A DNA stretch of 64,000 bases from Sulfobacillus sp. (lineage in GTDB: Bacteria; Bacillota; Sulfobacillia; Sulfobacillales; Sulfobacillaceae). Below the pieces are notes generated by a model. The model was not told where the DNA came from and ran no database searches. It worked only from the letters and a program-made list of their open reading frames with translations. Below are positions 47,877-56,455 of the stretch, piece by piece. A program made the translations under genes and the position numbers. How positions within the stretch are numbered: position 1 is the stretch's first letter; each line of letters starts with the position of its first letter. The stretch lies in NCBI GenBank assembly GCA_027309085.1, contig DAIDDL010000015.1:1-64000 (forward strand), read 5' to 3'.

Positions 47877-49751
47877 CTACTCCACTGGATCGGGAGATTT
47901 GACCAGATAGGCTGAAGGTTCGTCATGATCGTAGCGGTAGAATCCCCGGACCACCTCGACCTCCCCGTCAAAGTTGTCATCGGGCGGCGGGGATGTGGTG
48001 AGCCACTCCAAAGTCCGGGCATGCCACGGATTCTCAGGGGACTTCGGCCCCTTCGTCCATGCCCACAGAATGTGGATAGCTGTCGCAATGAAACCTGCCC
48101 CCAGAAAGAACGCGAACAGTGACACGGAGTAGTTCAGCGGCTTCAAGTACGGGGGGTAGACGGGCACCCACCGGTTCATGCCGTCCAGTCCCAATAGAAA
48201 CATCTGGCCAAATGTCCCGTTGAACCCGATGAACACCCACAGCGCCAGCCATTTTCCCCAAGTCTCATTGAACATGCGCCCGGACATCTTCGGCAGCCAG
48301 TAATACATGGCAGCCATCCACGTGAACACCATGCCGCCGATAATGGTGTAGTGGAAATGCGCGATAACGAAAAAGGTGTCATGCACTTGCAGATTGATGG
48401 GCGGGTCGGCCAGGTAGACCCCAGTCAACCCGCCGATGGTGAAGTTGAACAAGGACATCAGCACCAGCAAGGTGGGGGTGGTCAGACGCAGCCGCGCCCG
48501 CCAGAGTGTGCCGATGGCGGCCATGAACGAAAATCCCGTAGGAATCGAAATCATCTCGCTGAAAAACGAAAAGGGAAACATCTCACTGTTGCGCATATTG
48601 GTGAAGATGTGATGCGCCCACACCAGCCCACTCAGCATCATGACGAAAATCAGGCCGATAATGGCCCAATCGCGGGCAAAGAGATTTTTCTGCGCCATCA
48701 CCGGAATGATCTCATTCCAGAGCGCGAACGCCGGCAGGACAATGATATACACTTCGGGATGCCCGAAGAGCCAGAACATGCTCAGATAGGTCAGCGGGCT
48801 GCCCATGGCATCGAAGAAGTGAAAGGGAATCAGTTTGTCCAAAAGCGCCATCACAAAGGTCATTTCAATTTCCGGCTGCCAGATCAGGTTCAAGAGGGAC
48901 ACGGTCAGGATGCCCCAGACGAACAGCGGCAGACGCGCCCATGTCATCCCTTTGGCGCGGTGAAAGATAATCGTCGCAGCGAGATTGAGAGATGCCAAAA
49001 TCGTGGACAGGGTCATAGCGAAGACGCCCAGATAGTAAAACACGATCCCTCCGGGGTCTTGGCTCGCCAAGGGCTCATAGCCGCGCCACCCTGTGTCCCA
49101 ATAGCCCAGCAAGGGGCTGGCGATAAGCGTCAGGGCCCCCGCCGGCAACAGCCAGTGGCCTAGTCCGGACAGACGGGAAAAGACGGTCTCCTTGGCCCCG
49201 ATCATCAGAGGCACAAAATAGTTTCCCAACCCCGATATCAGCACGACGGTACCGACCCCGAACATCATTAGAGATCCGTGGATCCCTACCGCTGTCAGGT
49301 ACTGCCCCGCGTAGGTAAAGAAATGCATCGATGGCTGCATGAGCTCGTAGCGCATGGCCATGGCGATCATCCCGCCCACAAAGAAAATGGAACTAGACGT
49401 AAAGAGATACTGGATCCCGATCACTTTGTGGTTCGTGCTCAGCCCGAAGTATTTCCGCCAATCTTTGGGCTCGACCCAGGTGCTGGGCGACCCGAACAGC
49501 GGAAGGATCATTTCCTCGTAGCCCCCCACGCCCATCAGCCAGCCGACCACAGCCCCCGCCCAACCCATCACCTCTGACGGCTCTGTCACCAGAGGGTGTC
49601 CGCGGAAGGGGTCCACCGCCACCGTGAGCAGGTCGAGAACGACAAAGCCAATGGTGGCCCAGATGACCCCGCGAAAGAGGGGCGCGATATGCATCACTTT
49701 GGTCTGCGGATTGTTGCGCGCTTCCGCCTGTGTCATTTGCTGTTCCATCAA
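47877..49751 (-). CDS. cytochrome c oxidase subunit I (heme-copper, A-type)
   Basis: This 624-residue catalytic subunit reduces oxygen and pumps protons. Ligands are present: low-spin heme His158 (VGIHGSLMMF), CuB His331 with the linked Tyr335 (WLFGHPEVYIIVLPAF), His380-His381 (GLVWAHHIFT), and His465/His467 (VIAHFHYTI). Glu333 of HPEVY marks the A1-type. In the helix III loop the usual aspartate of the D-channel mouth is Glu188 (IGAKETVFSRL), and the following Asn pair is changed. An extra N-terminal segment of about 90 residues with one or two helices precedes the core, a layout seen in fused or long COX1 forms. It follows subunit II by about 30 bases. Confidence 0.95.
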   Translation of the reverse strand: MMEQQMTQAEARNNPQTKVMHIAPLFRGVIWATIGFVVLDLLTVAVDPFRGHPLVTEPSEVMGWAGAVVGWLMGVGGYEEMILPLFGSPSTWVEPKDWRKYFGLSTNHKVIGIQYLFTSSSIFFVGGMIAMAMRYELMQPSMHFFTYAGQYLTAVGIHGSLMMFGVGTVVLISGLGNYFVPLMIGAKETVFSRLSGLGHWLLPAGALTLIASPLLGYWDTGWRGYEPLASQDPGGIVFYYLGVFAMTLSTILASLNLAATIIFHRAKGMTWARLPLFVWGILTVSLLNLIWQPEIEMTFVMALLDKLIPFHFFDAMGSPLTYLSMFWLFGHPEVYIIVLPAFALWNEIIPVMAQKNLFARDWAIIGLIFVMMLSGLVWAHHIFTNMRNSEMFPFSFFSEMISIPTGFSFMAAIGTLWRARLRLTTPTLLVLMSLFNFTIGGLTGVYLADPPINLQVHDTFFVIAHFHYTIIGGMVFTWMAAMYYWLPKMSGRMFNETWGKWLALWVFIGFNGTFGQMFLLGLDGMNRWVPVYPPYLKPLNYSVSLFAFFLGAGFIATAIHILWAWTKGPKSPENPWHARTLEWLTTSPPPDDNFDGEVEVVRGFYRYDHDEPSAYLVKSPDPVE

Positions 49752-49784
49752 TCAACCTCCTAGGACCTTGCATTGCCAGCCGGG

Positions 49785-50603
49785 TTACGCGCCGCCCGCT
49801 GCGGCCTGCAGTTTTTTCTGATACGCAATCCACCGGGCGAACTGCGGGGCAGTGACAACCGAGACCGGGGATTCCATATACGGGTGGCCGGGTCCGCAGA
49901 CTTCGGCGCACTGCACCCGCACCAGCGGATTGGTGTGGAAATTGGCCACGTGGTTGGGAATCAGAAACAGGCTGCGGGTTTCTCCGGGAATCACATCCTC
50001 TTTGATCCCAAACGCCGGGATCCAGAAGCTGTGAATCACTCCCGCATAGACGTCGTAGGTGTGAAAAGGGTCGTAGGAGCGGAGAAAAAACTCCACAGGA
50101 CGGTTGACGGGCAGTTCCATTTCATCCAGCCCCTCTGCATTGACCGCCTGGGTAATGCCGTACTGAGGGTAGTTGAACATCCATTCCCACTGCCGGGCCG
50201 TGACGTTCACAATCAGCGGGTGCTGTGCTTTCTCCTGCCGCCAGTTGGTAAACATCGCCTCGAGGTCCACCGCTGTGGGATGGAGCCAGAACATGATGTT
50301 CAGAGCAAAGCTGGCGCCGACCCAGATGAAGATATACCAGCGGTTGCGCATCGCCTGCACCAAGCTGGGCTTCGGCTCGTTGTCCGGAGCCCGGAAGCGG
50401 ACCAGCGAAAACACCGTGATCAGCACAATGAAGATAAAAATGGGCATCAGCCAAGAAGACAGGAAATTGAACGCGCTCAAGGCCAAGCTGCCCTGATTAG
50501 AAATCGTGTAGTAAAACGAATGGGCCCGGTTGGCCCGGAACACCCATTCGGCAAGGGCCGTCAACACAGCCCAGACAACTCCGAAGACCACTATGTTTCC
50601 CAT
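49785..50603 (-). CDS. cytochrome c oxidase subunit II
   Basis: This 272-residue subunit accepts electrons through the dinuclear CuA site. Two or three N-terminal helices lead to an external cupredoxin domain. CuA ligands are complete: His191 (HSFWIPAFG), then Cys232, Cys236, His240 and Met243 in CAEVCGPGHPYM. Aromatic patch QWEWMFNYP is the electron entry. It lies between the cupredoxin and subunit I genes. Confidence 0.95.
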   Translation of the reverse strand: MGNIVVFGVVWAVLTALAEWVFRANRAHSFYYTISNQGSLALSAFNFLSSWLMPIFIFIVLITVFSLVRFRAPDNEPKPSLVQAMRNRWYIFIWVGASFALNIMFWLHPTAVDLEAMFTNWRQEKAQHPLIVNVTARQWEWMFNYPQYGITQAVNAEGLDEMELPVNRPVEFFLRSYDPFHTYDVYAGVIHSFWIPAFGIKEDVIPGETRSLFLIPNHVANFHTNPLVRVQCAEVCGPGHPYMESPVSVVTAPQFARWIAYQKKLQAAAGGA

Positions 50604-50645
50604 GCAAATCCTCCCTTCTCTTCGCGGGCCAGCCAGCGTTGGCCC

Positions 50646-51278
50646 TTACGCCGGCAGGATATTGATCATGCCCTGCATGCCGGCGCGATAGTGAATGAAC
50701 TCCTGCACAAAGCAGCCGTAGTGCCAGATTCCCGGTTTATTGGGCACAGTGAAGGAGAGTTTGATGCTGCCGTTGGGTTGGATGGTGGGGCTGAAATCGC
50801 CGCCGGACTGAATTTGGTAGGGGCCTTTGGGTCCCACATACGTGACATGGGCGGTATTCGGCACGAAATTGTCGATTTTATACGGGTCGCTTAAGGTCAC
50901 ATCCACGTCCTTCCAGAAATCAATGGCCCAGGCATCGGCACTCAATTCCCCAAATGCCTGAAAAAAATCCATGTTCAGGTGGCGCCCAATTGTCCACTCG
51001 TGCCAGTGCGTATGGCTCTGGTTCTGCAGTGTCACCTCCAGCTTGTCCCCCACCCGCCAGGTCATGTAATTAGGCACAAAATAGTAGTCAAACTGATAGA
51101 GATTAATCTTCCCGCTGCTGACCGGAGACCCGAAGACATCGCGGGCCAAACTGACAATGGCCGGCTTCTCGAACAGGGCCACCAGCGACGCGGCCGCCAG
51201 GCCGGCGCCGCCCCAGAGCAGCTGCCGGCGGCTCCAGGACTGTTCAATAATCCCTGCGGGTTCATGCGGCTGACTCAT
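50646..51278 (-). CDS. Tat-exported cupredoxin-like protein
   Basis: This 210-residue protein carries a twin-arginine signal (SRRQLL at 16-21, then GGAGLAAASLVAL). A cupredoxin-like domain follows. Candidate copper ligands are His in SHTHWHEWTIGRH and the C-terminal set Cys, His, Met in GCFVQEFIHYRAGMQGM. The spacing C-x6-H-x4-M is longer than in azurin or rusticyanin. The ATG at 51278 has GGAAGG seven bases upstream; an in-frame ATG six bases earlier abuts that site. It heads the oxidase genes and may be the direct electron donor or an unusual extra subunit. Confidence 0.75.
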   Translation of the reverse strand: MSQPHEPAGIIEQSWSRRQLLWGGAGLAAASLVALFEKPAIVSLARDVFGSPVSSGKINLYQFDYYFVPNYMTWRVGDKLEVTLQNQSHTHWHEWTIGRHLNMDFFQAFGELSADAWAIDFWKDVDVTLSDPYKIDNFVPNTAHVTYVGPKGPYQIQSGGDFSPTIQPNGSIKLSFTVPNKPGIWHYGCFVQEFIHYRAGMQGMINILPA

Positions 51279-51317
51279 TTTCATCCCTTCCTTTACCGCT
51301 CAGAAATCCTTGCCGTC

Positions 51318-51605
51318 CTACCGCAGCTTGACAATAGAGACGGTTCGGTCAGTCTGCGGGTTGACCGCCACCCGGAACAGATGTCCCCGGTGTGCCACGG
51401 TGGTGTTGAGAACCCGCACCCCGTCAGCGGTCCCTCCGCTAAGGGCCACAACACGGCCCCCGCCTACGGCAAACACCGCGGCACTGTCGGCCCGCACGAT
51501 AATTTTGGATTCCGCGTGGGCACCGAATCCTGCCGCCTGCACTCCGCTCGTAGCCAGGAGCATAGCGGCCAAAGCCCACCAGATGGCCGCCAGCGCGCCG
51601 CGCAT
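51318..51605 (-). CDS. small exported protein of unknown function
   Basis: About 95 residues with an N-terminal signal peptide (ALAAIWWALAAMLLATSGVQA) followed by a short beta-rich domain (SKIIVRADSAAVFAVGGGRV). No family is recognised. The start is uncertain; ATG at 51605 with GAGAGGG nine bases upstream is preferred, and 51614 is possible. It lies 39 bases before the cupredoxin gene, so it is probably the first gene of the oxidase operon. Confidence 0.55.
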   Translation of the reverse strand: MRGALAAIWWALAAMLLATSGVQAAGFGAHAESKIIVRADSAAVFAVGGGRVVALSGGTADGVRVLNTTVAHRGHLFRVAVNPQTDRTVSIVKLR

Positions 51606-51731
51606 TCTTAACATCCCTCTCAATAACATCTCCTGCCTTTTTTCTGCTATCACTGTAGTGCTCGAGCCCTGATTCGCACCGCTCCGGTGTGGTATGTGTT
51701 TTTTTGCCATCTTCTATACTTTCTGTGGGGC

Positions 51732-51763
51732 ATAAAAAAAACACCGCGCAGTGACGCGCGGTG
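51732..51763 (-). terminator. terminator of the DNA methyltransferase gene
   Basis: CACCGCGC and GCGCGGTG arms are separated by six bases and followed by eight T on the minus strand. This is a classical intrinsic terminator, 16 bases after the methyltransferase stop. Confidence 0.9.
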
Positions 51764-51778
51764 CTAGCCTTGTGGTCC

Positions 51779-52612
51779 CTATTGGGAAATGCGCGCCATC
51801 CGGCGGCGGGTTATCGCGACCGCGTCAGGATTGAGATCGCCCAGATATACCGGACGCCCCTGGCTCCATGCCGCCTCCCCTGCCGTGCCCGAGCCAGCCA
51901 TGAAATCGGCCACCCACTGCCCAGGCGCCGTGAAAAGTTCCACCACCCGGTTGAGCAAAGCCCGCGGCTTCTGTGTCGGGTATCCTGTCCGCTCCTTGGC
52001 GGATATGCCAATAATCGGCATATCCCAGACGCTGTCGATGGCGCGTCCTTGCGCCACAGCCTCGTCCACATAAATCCGGTAGGCATGCGACTGCCCCCGG
52101 CCCTTATGCCCCCACACCCATTCCCGGCCGTCTTCATCGACCTGCAGCTGTTGCCGTTTCATGCGCAAGTAGTGCTCGCGGTCCCACGGCTCTGACACCG
52201 CGTGCATCCGGGAGGCACTGCTCCGGGCCCACACCAGCAGCACATCGTGCTTTCTGTTGATATGCAGGTCCGCGGGCTGCCGGCGCCCCGTATAGTGCCA
52301 GATGATCTCGTTGCGGAAGTTCTCATACCCGAAGATGCTGTCCCCGAGCACCTTGATATAATGGCTCGCATGATAATCGCAATGCAGCACAAAAAAACCG
52401 GAAGGAGAAATTAAAGGCAGAATGGACACGATATAAGCACGGATAAATTCGAGATACGACGGGAGTGTAGCCCAGCGGTCCATAAATTCCCCGGCATCAG
52501 CCCGCTGAACTTTTCCGGAGAAAAACGGAGGGTCAGTATAGACGAGCTGGAGCTGTTCCTGAAATCCCAAGCGCGTCAGCAGCCGGACCTGGTCCGCCAC
52601 GGGCGCCCGCAT
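51779..52612 (-). CDS. DNA methyltransferase, beta-group (N6-adenine or N4-cytosine)
   Basis: About 277 residues. Motif IV (YTDPPFF) comes before motif I (FMAGSGTAGEAA), which is the order of beta-group amino methyltransferases. Between them lie HYTGRRQPADLHINRKHDVL and the YPTQKP motif typical of this group (TGYPTQKPRALLNRVVELF). ATG at 52612 is the best start, although it lacks a clear ribosome site and a GTG 15 bases upstream is possible; longer frames are antisense to the neighbouring DUF202 gene. No restriction enzyme gene lies nearby, so it is an orphan, perhaps regulatory. Confidence 0.85.
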   Translation of the reverse strand: MRAPVADQVRLLTRLGFQEQLQLVYTDPPFFSGKVQRADAGEFMDRWATLPSYLEFIRAYIVSILPLISPSGFFVLHCDYHASHYIKVLGDSIFGYENFRNEIIWHYTGRRQPADLHINRKHDVLLVWARSSASRMHAVSEPWDREHYLRMKRQQLQVDEDGREWVWGHKGRGQSHAYRIYVDEAVAQGRAIDSVWDMPIIGISAKERTGYPTQKPRALLNRVVELFTAPGQWVADFMAGSGTAGEAAWSQGRPVYLGDLNPDAVAITRRRMARISQ

Positions 52613-52633
52613 GATGAGATAGGGCACGGGATT

Positions 52634-53005
52634 GTGCAGAGAGGAGAATACGTCATCGCGAATAAACCGGATCCGCGAGAGATTTTGGCGAATGAACGAG
52701 CCTTTTTGTCGTGGCTGCGCACAGGAATATCTTTGATGGCATTCGGCTTTGTGGTATCGAAATTTGACTTGTTTTTGCAAATTACCGCTCACCGTCCTGT
52801 CCAAAATGGAGCGTTGGGCTTGGCTTTAGTTGCTGGGGGTGTTATTATCATGGGCCTGGCCACGTGGCAATATCACCGCAACTATTATCGTATCCAGCGC
52901 GGTGAAACTCTTGAGGATATGAAGTTTTCTTTGCTAACGGGCTTTATTTTAGTGGCCATCGGAATCGCTGTTTTTGTGTATCTCCTTGGAACATCTGGGT
53001 CGTGA
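52634..53005 (+). CDS. DUF202 (YidH-like) membrane protein
   Basis: This protein of about 116-123 residues begins with the family signature DPREILANERAFLSWLRTGI and has three membrane helices. Function of the family is unknown. The GTG at 52634 has only a poor ribosome site. The strong AGAGGAG lies eight bases before an ATC at 52655, which would give the length usual for the family. The gene diverges from the methyltransferase with about 20 bases between starts, so each promoter must lie inside the other gene. Confidence 0.85.
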   Translation: MQRGEYVIANKPDPREILANERAFLSWLRTGISLMAFGFVVSKFDLFLQITAHRPVQNGALGLALVAGGVIIMGLATWQYHRNYYRIQRGETLEDMKFSLLTGFILVAIGIAVFVYLLGTSGS

Positions 53006-53013
53006 CACAAAAA

Positions 53014-53089
<76 letters not shown>

Positions 53090-53091
53090 AT

Positions 53092-53168
<77 letters not shown>

Positions 53169-53169
53169 G

Positions 53170-53255
53170 TGGTGGATGGGGTTGGATTCGAACCAACGTA
53201 GGCGTTAGCCAGCGGTTTTACAGACCGCCCCCTTTAGCCTCTCGGGCACCCATCC
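53170..53255 (-). tRNA. tRNA-Tyr (anticodon GTA)
   Basis: This 86-base class II tRNA has a long variable arm, anticodon GTA and encoded CCA. It is the first of the Tyr-fMet-Thr cluster, with one base to fMet. Confidence 0.97.
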
Positions 53256-53829
53256 TTAATTGGTCCTCCCAGACCGATTAGAGAAATTCAACCCACATTT
53301 GCATGCTGGGTGCTTCCCTCAATCGGACCGCTTAGTTATTATAACGGCACACCCGGGAAAACACAACCCCATTTTTCATTGACAGCGAGATAATTATAGC
53401 AAAGACTCCACCAGATCTGAGCCGGTGATGCGTCAACGACCCCGCCCTGAGAAGACTTCAGGCCGGAGCTCAGTCATGGCCTAACACCTGGCCAAACGTC
53501 CTGATAATCACGGTCTGGATCACCGGTTGCGTCATTTGTGGGTGTCATCCCTGGCATGCGACGACCTTCTGCCGGGGAAGCGCTTGTGCCGGCGTCAAAG
53601 GTGAGTTCCATCGCACAAGACCCCTGAGCCTCACGAAGCATCATGGCGTTGCGTTTCTCCCGTGCGGCTCTCCACGGGCTAGCGCCAAGGTATTCCCCGC
53701 ACCGTAGTTGATGAAAAATGCTGCCGGGGACAGATCGAAATTCACGGGAAAGTGGCGGCAGGCCGCAGTTTGGTTTATCATGAAAGTCAACACGCAAGGA
53801 ACGAAGCGAACCGCAGTGGGGGACACGAC
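53256..53829. other. gene-poor gap after the tRNA cluster
   Basis: The left end is the tRNA leader and promoter. From 53400 to 53829 I see short inverted repeats and out-of-frame fragments but no intact gene. A leftward frame at 53474-53797 has no domain, no ribosome site and poor coding character. A TATCAT box near 53777 might be the -10 of the following regulator gene. Confidence 0.4.
53338..53366 (-). promoter_or_regulatory. promoter of the tRNA-Tyr-fMet-Thr cluster
   Basis: On the minus strand TTGTGT (53361-53366) and a perfect TATAAT (53338-53343) are 17 bases apart, about 80 bases before tRNA-Tyr. Confidence 0.75.
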
Positions 53830-54123
53830 ATGTCTGATTGGACTTTTCTTACAAATCACAGCCAGGTCTTGCTTTGCATTTCCCGCAACTGCGGCAAAGA
53901 ACGCTTAACCGCTAGGGAAATCGCAGCGATGGTGGGGATAACCGAGCGGGCGGTCCAAAGGATTCTAGAAGATCTTGAGAATGCCGGCTATATCAGCAGA
54001 TTTCGGGATGGACGAAATAACCGTTATGAAATTCACCCAGAACTTCCTATGCGTCACCCTGCACAGCAGGGGCGCGCCATTAGTGACCTTCTTGCATTGC
54101 TCGGACAGACTGATAGGCCCTAA
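53830..54123 (+). CDS. winged-helix transcriptional regulator
   Basis: This 97-residue protein has a helix-turn-helix at LTAREIAAMVGITERAVQRI and a wing at DLENAGYISRFRDGRNNRYE. It resembles a widespread family of small MarR/ArsR-like regulators that begin DWTFLTNHSQVLLCI. GGGGGA precedes the ATG at 53830. No target can be named. The AT-rich dyad at 54165-54192 right after the gene is a possible binding site. Confidence 0.85.
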   Translation: MSDWTFLTNHSQVLLCISRNCGKERLTAREIAAMVGITERAVQRILEDLENAGYISRFRDGRNNRYEIHPELPMRHPAQQGRAISDLLALLGQTDRP

Positions 54124-54469
54124 AACCACCCTCTCTTTAAATCATCCTTGAGGTATTTTTCCTCTTGACACCAGACATATATATCGTGATATTATTATCG
54201 CGCATTTCAAGCTTGTACCGCTGTGCGGTTGGCAACAGCATGATGCACAGAGTTCTTCAAAGCACACTCCATGTCAAAAACGGATGATGGCAGTTCGGGC
54301 CGTTGTCGGCAGGAACAGGAGTGCATTGGCCCTCGTCCCAAGTCAACACACGCGACTGTTGCGTAGAATAGCCGCCACGATGTGGCCTATGTGCTTCGAC
54401 AACTAGTGAACAACCGGTGAATCGGGACTTTTGCCGTCAACGCTGCAATCGAATTGGAGGATATGCTGT
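54124..54469 (+). other. regulatory gap before the phosphatase gene
   Basis: It holds the promoter and dyad at 54165-54195, then about 270 bases of possible mRNA leader with an inverted repeat CTGTGC/GCACAG near 54220-54250. No consensus of a known riboswitch was recognised and no ORF is supported. Confidence 0.4.
54165..54195 (+). promoter_or_regulatory. promoter with 19-base spacer and dyad
   Basis: TTGACA (54165-54170) is followed after 19 bases by TATTAT (54190-54195). The spacer contains ATATCGTGATAT, whose ATATC/GATAT arms form a dyad. Over-long spacers with a dyad are typical of promoters remodelled by MerR-type activators or blocked by a repressor. It would transcribe the phosphatase gene with a leader of about 270 bases. 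Confidence 0.5.
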
Positions 54470-55078
54470 ATGACGATGTTCTATGTTATCCGTCATGGAG
54501 AAACTGAATGGAATGGCCATGGCAACCGCTATTGCGGCCGCACGGATCTGCCTCTCACTACCGTTGGCAAATTACAGGCAGCCCGCCTGGGAGACGCCCT
54601 GGCAGCCATGCGTTTTGATGCCGCATTGGTGTCTCCGCTGCAGCGCGCGCAGCACACCGCTTTAGGGATCACCCAGCGTTTGGGCATTGAAATGCAGACA
54701 GATTCCCGGTTAAGCGAGATAGATTTTGGGGACTGGGAAGGATTAACCCAGCAGGAAATCGAACACCATTTCGCTCAGCAATGGAAAGCTTGGCTTCACG
54801 ACCCGGCCCACGTCAAGGCGGGAGGGTCCGGAGAGTCGGCAAGGGACGTCGTTGCCCGGATCCAGAGCGTCTTTGTAGAGAACAGCCGCGACAACGGCGA
54901 GTCAGTGATGGTGGTGTCGCATAATACCGCCATCCGGCTGTTCATTGCCGGAACACTGGGAATGCCTCTTACCCACTACCGCAAATTGGAATTCAACAAT
55001 GCCGGAATATGTATGGTGGAGATGAAAAGCGCGGCAGACTTCAAATGGCAACTTGGAGGCTATATGCCCACACCGTAG
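54470..55078 (+). CDS. histidine phosphatase (phosphoglycerate mutase-like)
   Basis: This 202-residue enzyme of the histidine phosphatase clan has the RHGETEWN motif with the phospho-accepting histidine near the N-terminus and the second histidine in VVSHNTAIRLF. The segment LVSPLQRAQHTALGI and acidic SEIDFGDWEGLT are typical of broad-specificity phosphatases and of CobC-like enzymes. ATG at 54470 follows GGAGG. Substrate unknown. It lies between the regulator gene and the broken glycosidase gene. Confidence 0.9.
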   Translation: MTMFYVIRHGETEWNGHGNRYCGRTDLPLTTVGKLQAARLGDALAAMRFDAALVSPLQRAQHTALGITQRLGIEMQTDSRLSEIDFGDWEGLTQQEIEHHFAQQWKAWLHDPAHVKAGGSGESARDVVARIQSVFVENSRDNGESVMVVSHNTAIRLFIAGTLGMPLTHYRKLEFNNAGICMVEMKSAADFKWQLGGYMPTP

Positions 55079-55331
55079 TAGACTGAGAACAACTTGTCCA
55101 GAATCGATCCGCTCCACCGCGGCTGGCAGTGCCCGGCCGCGCTCACCTTAGCTGCGGCCTCTAATCCTGAAACATGGAGCCCGCCAATGGCTGTGACGGC
55201 CTCGCTTGCCAGTTCCGCGGGCAATGCCTTAGGCGTGCAATCGAGCAACCAGCCTATCCTAACGGGGAAAACATGGTCCGCAGCAAGAGCGGGCATACTG
55301 GGTCCATGCCGAGGATATGGAGGGGTCACAC

Positions 55332-56455
55332 ATGGCGCAACAGCCACGGACTTTGGGCAACTGCCTTCTCTTGACCGTGCTGATGGTTTCCACGGGATGC
55401 GGCTGGTTCAGGGCGAATCCGGAATCAGGACGCGCCATTGCGCTTCCGGCCCTATCCGCACGCATGAAAGGCATGACGGAGGCAGGCTACACCCCGAGCG
55501 TATTCAATTCTCCGGCCGTAACCAATTCCATCATGCACCAGGACGGTGTGACTTGGCTGGCTAAAATACGAATGCCTCGACCGCCATCTTTCCGAGTTCC
55601 AAGAAAACCCCCACCGATGCCAGTGTCACGCGGCTGATTCAGTTGGCTCACCATGAGGGCATGCGCGTCTTCTTAAATCCATTCGTCAACTCTCTTCAAG
55701 GAAGCGGGTGGCAGGCGCTGTTCCATCCCGCCTCGGTTTCTGCGTGGTTTAAGAGTTTTGATGCCTATACCGCCCACTACGCCAAGTTGGCTCAAGCCGA
55801 CCATGCCGACCTCTTCTCCATTGGCGACGAATTTGACTCCCTGGATACGGTCCCTGCCTATAAGCCCTATTGGGTCCATGCCATTCAAATTGCCCGGAAG
55901 TACTATCATGGTCCGATCACTTATGGGGCCGACTACCCTAATTACCAACAGGTCACCTTTTGGGCGCAACTCGACGACGTCGGAATTGACGCCTACTTCC
56001 CGCTGAGCCAATCCCCCAATCCCACGGTAGACCTTTTGACGGCCAGTTGGAACAGCCTGGCCGACCAAATCCAGTCGTGGCGTCAATCCACCGGTCTTTC
56101 CCAGAAGCCCTTTCTCATCACAGAACTCGGGTATCCTTCAGAAAACGGGGCAGCGGCCACTCCGGGCTCATGGTACCCGAATGAAGCGGTGAATCTGAAA
56201 CTCCAGCAACAGTTGTACCAAGCCACCTTTGACAGCATCTGGAAACGTCCATGGGTGAAGGGCATCATGTGGTTCTGGTGGGCTAATCCCTCCAATCCAA
56301 ACTGGCAGGGCGGGCCGAAGGACAACGGCTACACCTTGCGGGGAAAACCGGCAGAATCTGTGCTCAAAGACATTTTCACTGCCCCGCACCCAATCATCTC
56401 TGCGAAGAGCCATGCGCCTGACACAAGACACCCTGACATGTTTTCTGATGCCTAA
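55332..56455 (+). pseudogene. GH113-like glycosidase lipoprotein, frameshifted
   Basis: The first frame gives a lipoprotein signal (LLLTVLMVSTGCG) and KGMTEAGYTPSVFNSPAV. The next frame continues with NTNASTAIFPSSKKTPTDAS and RLIQLAHHEGMRVFLNPFVN, then a TIM-barrel with FSIGDEFDSLD and FLITELGYPS, which hold the two likely catalytic glutamates. One base is missing in the run of four A at 55563-55566; with five A the gene would be open for about 374 residues. The barrel resembles the GH113/GTA-like group that acts on beta-mannans. GGAGGGG precedes the ATG at 55332. It could be a true pseudogene, a slippage site, or an assembly error. Confidence 0.75.

Noticed and set aside
52613-52804. N-terminal extension of the methyltransferase
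   Set aside because: This part is antisense to the DUF202 coding sequence and carries no methyltransferase feature.
53474-53797. Leftward frame of 107 codons after the tRNA cluster
   Set aside because: Low-complexity composition, no start signal, and no motif.
54200-54469. Riboswitch in the phosphatase leader
   Set aside because: I compared by memory with cobalamin, FMN, TPP, SAM and glycine consensus sequences and saw no match.
55060-55347. Leftward frame behind the phosphatase gene
   Set aside because: Overlaps the end of the phosphatase gene and the start of the glycosidase gene on the other strand; no family recognised.
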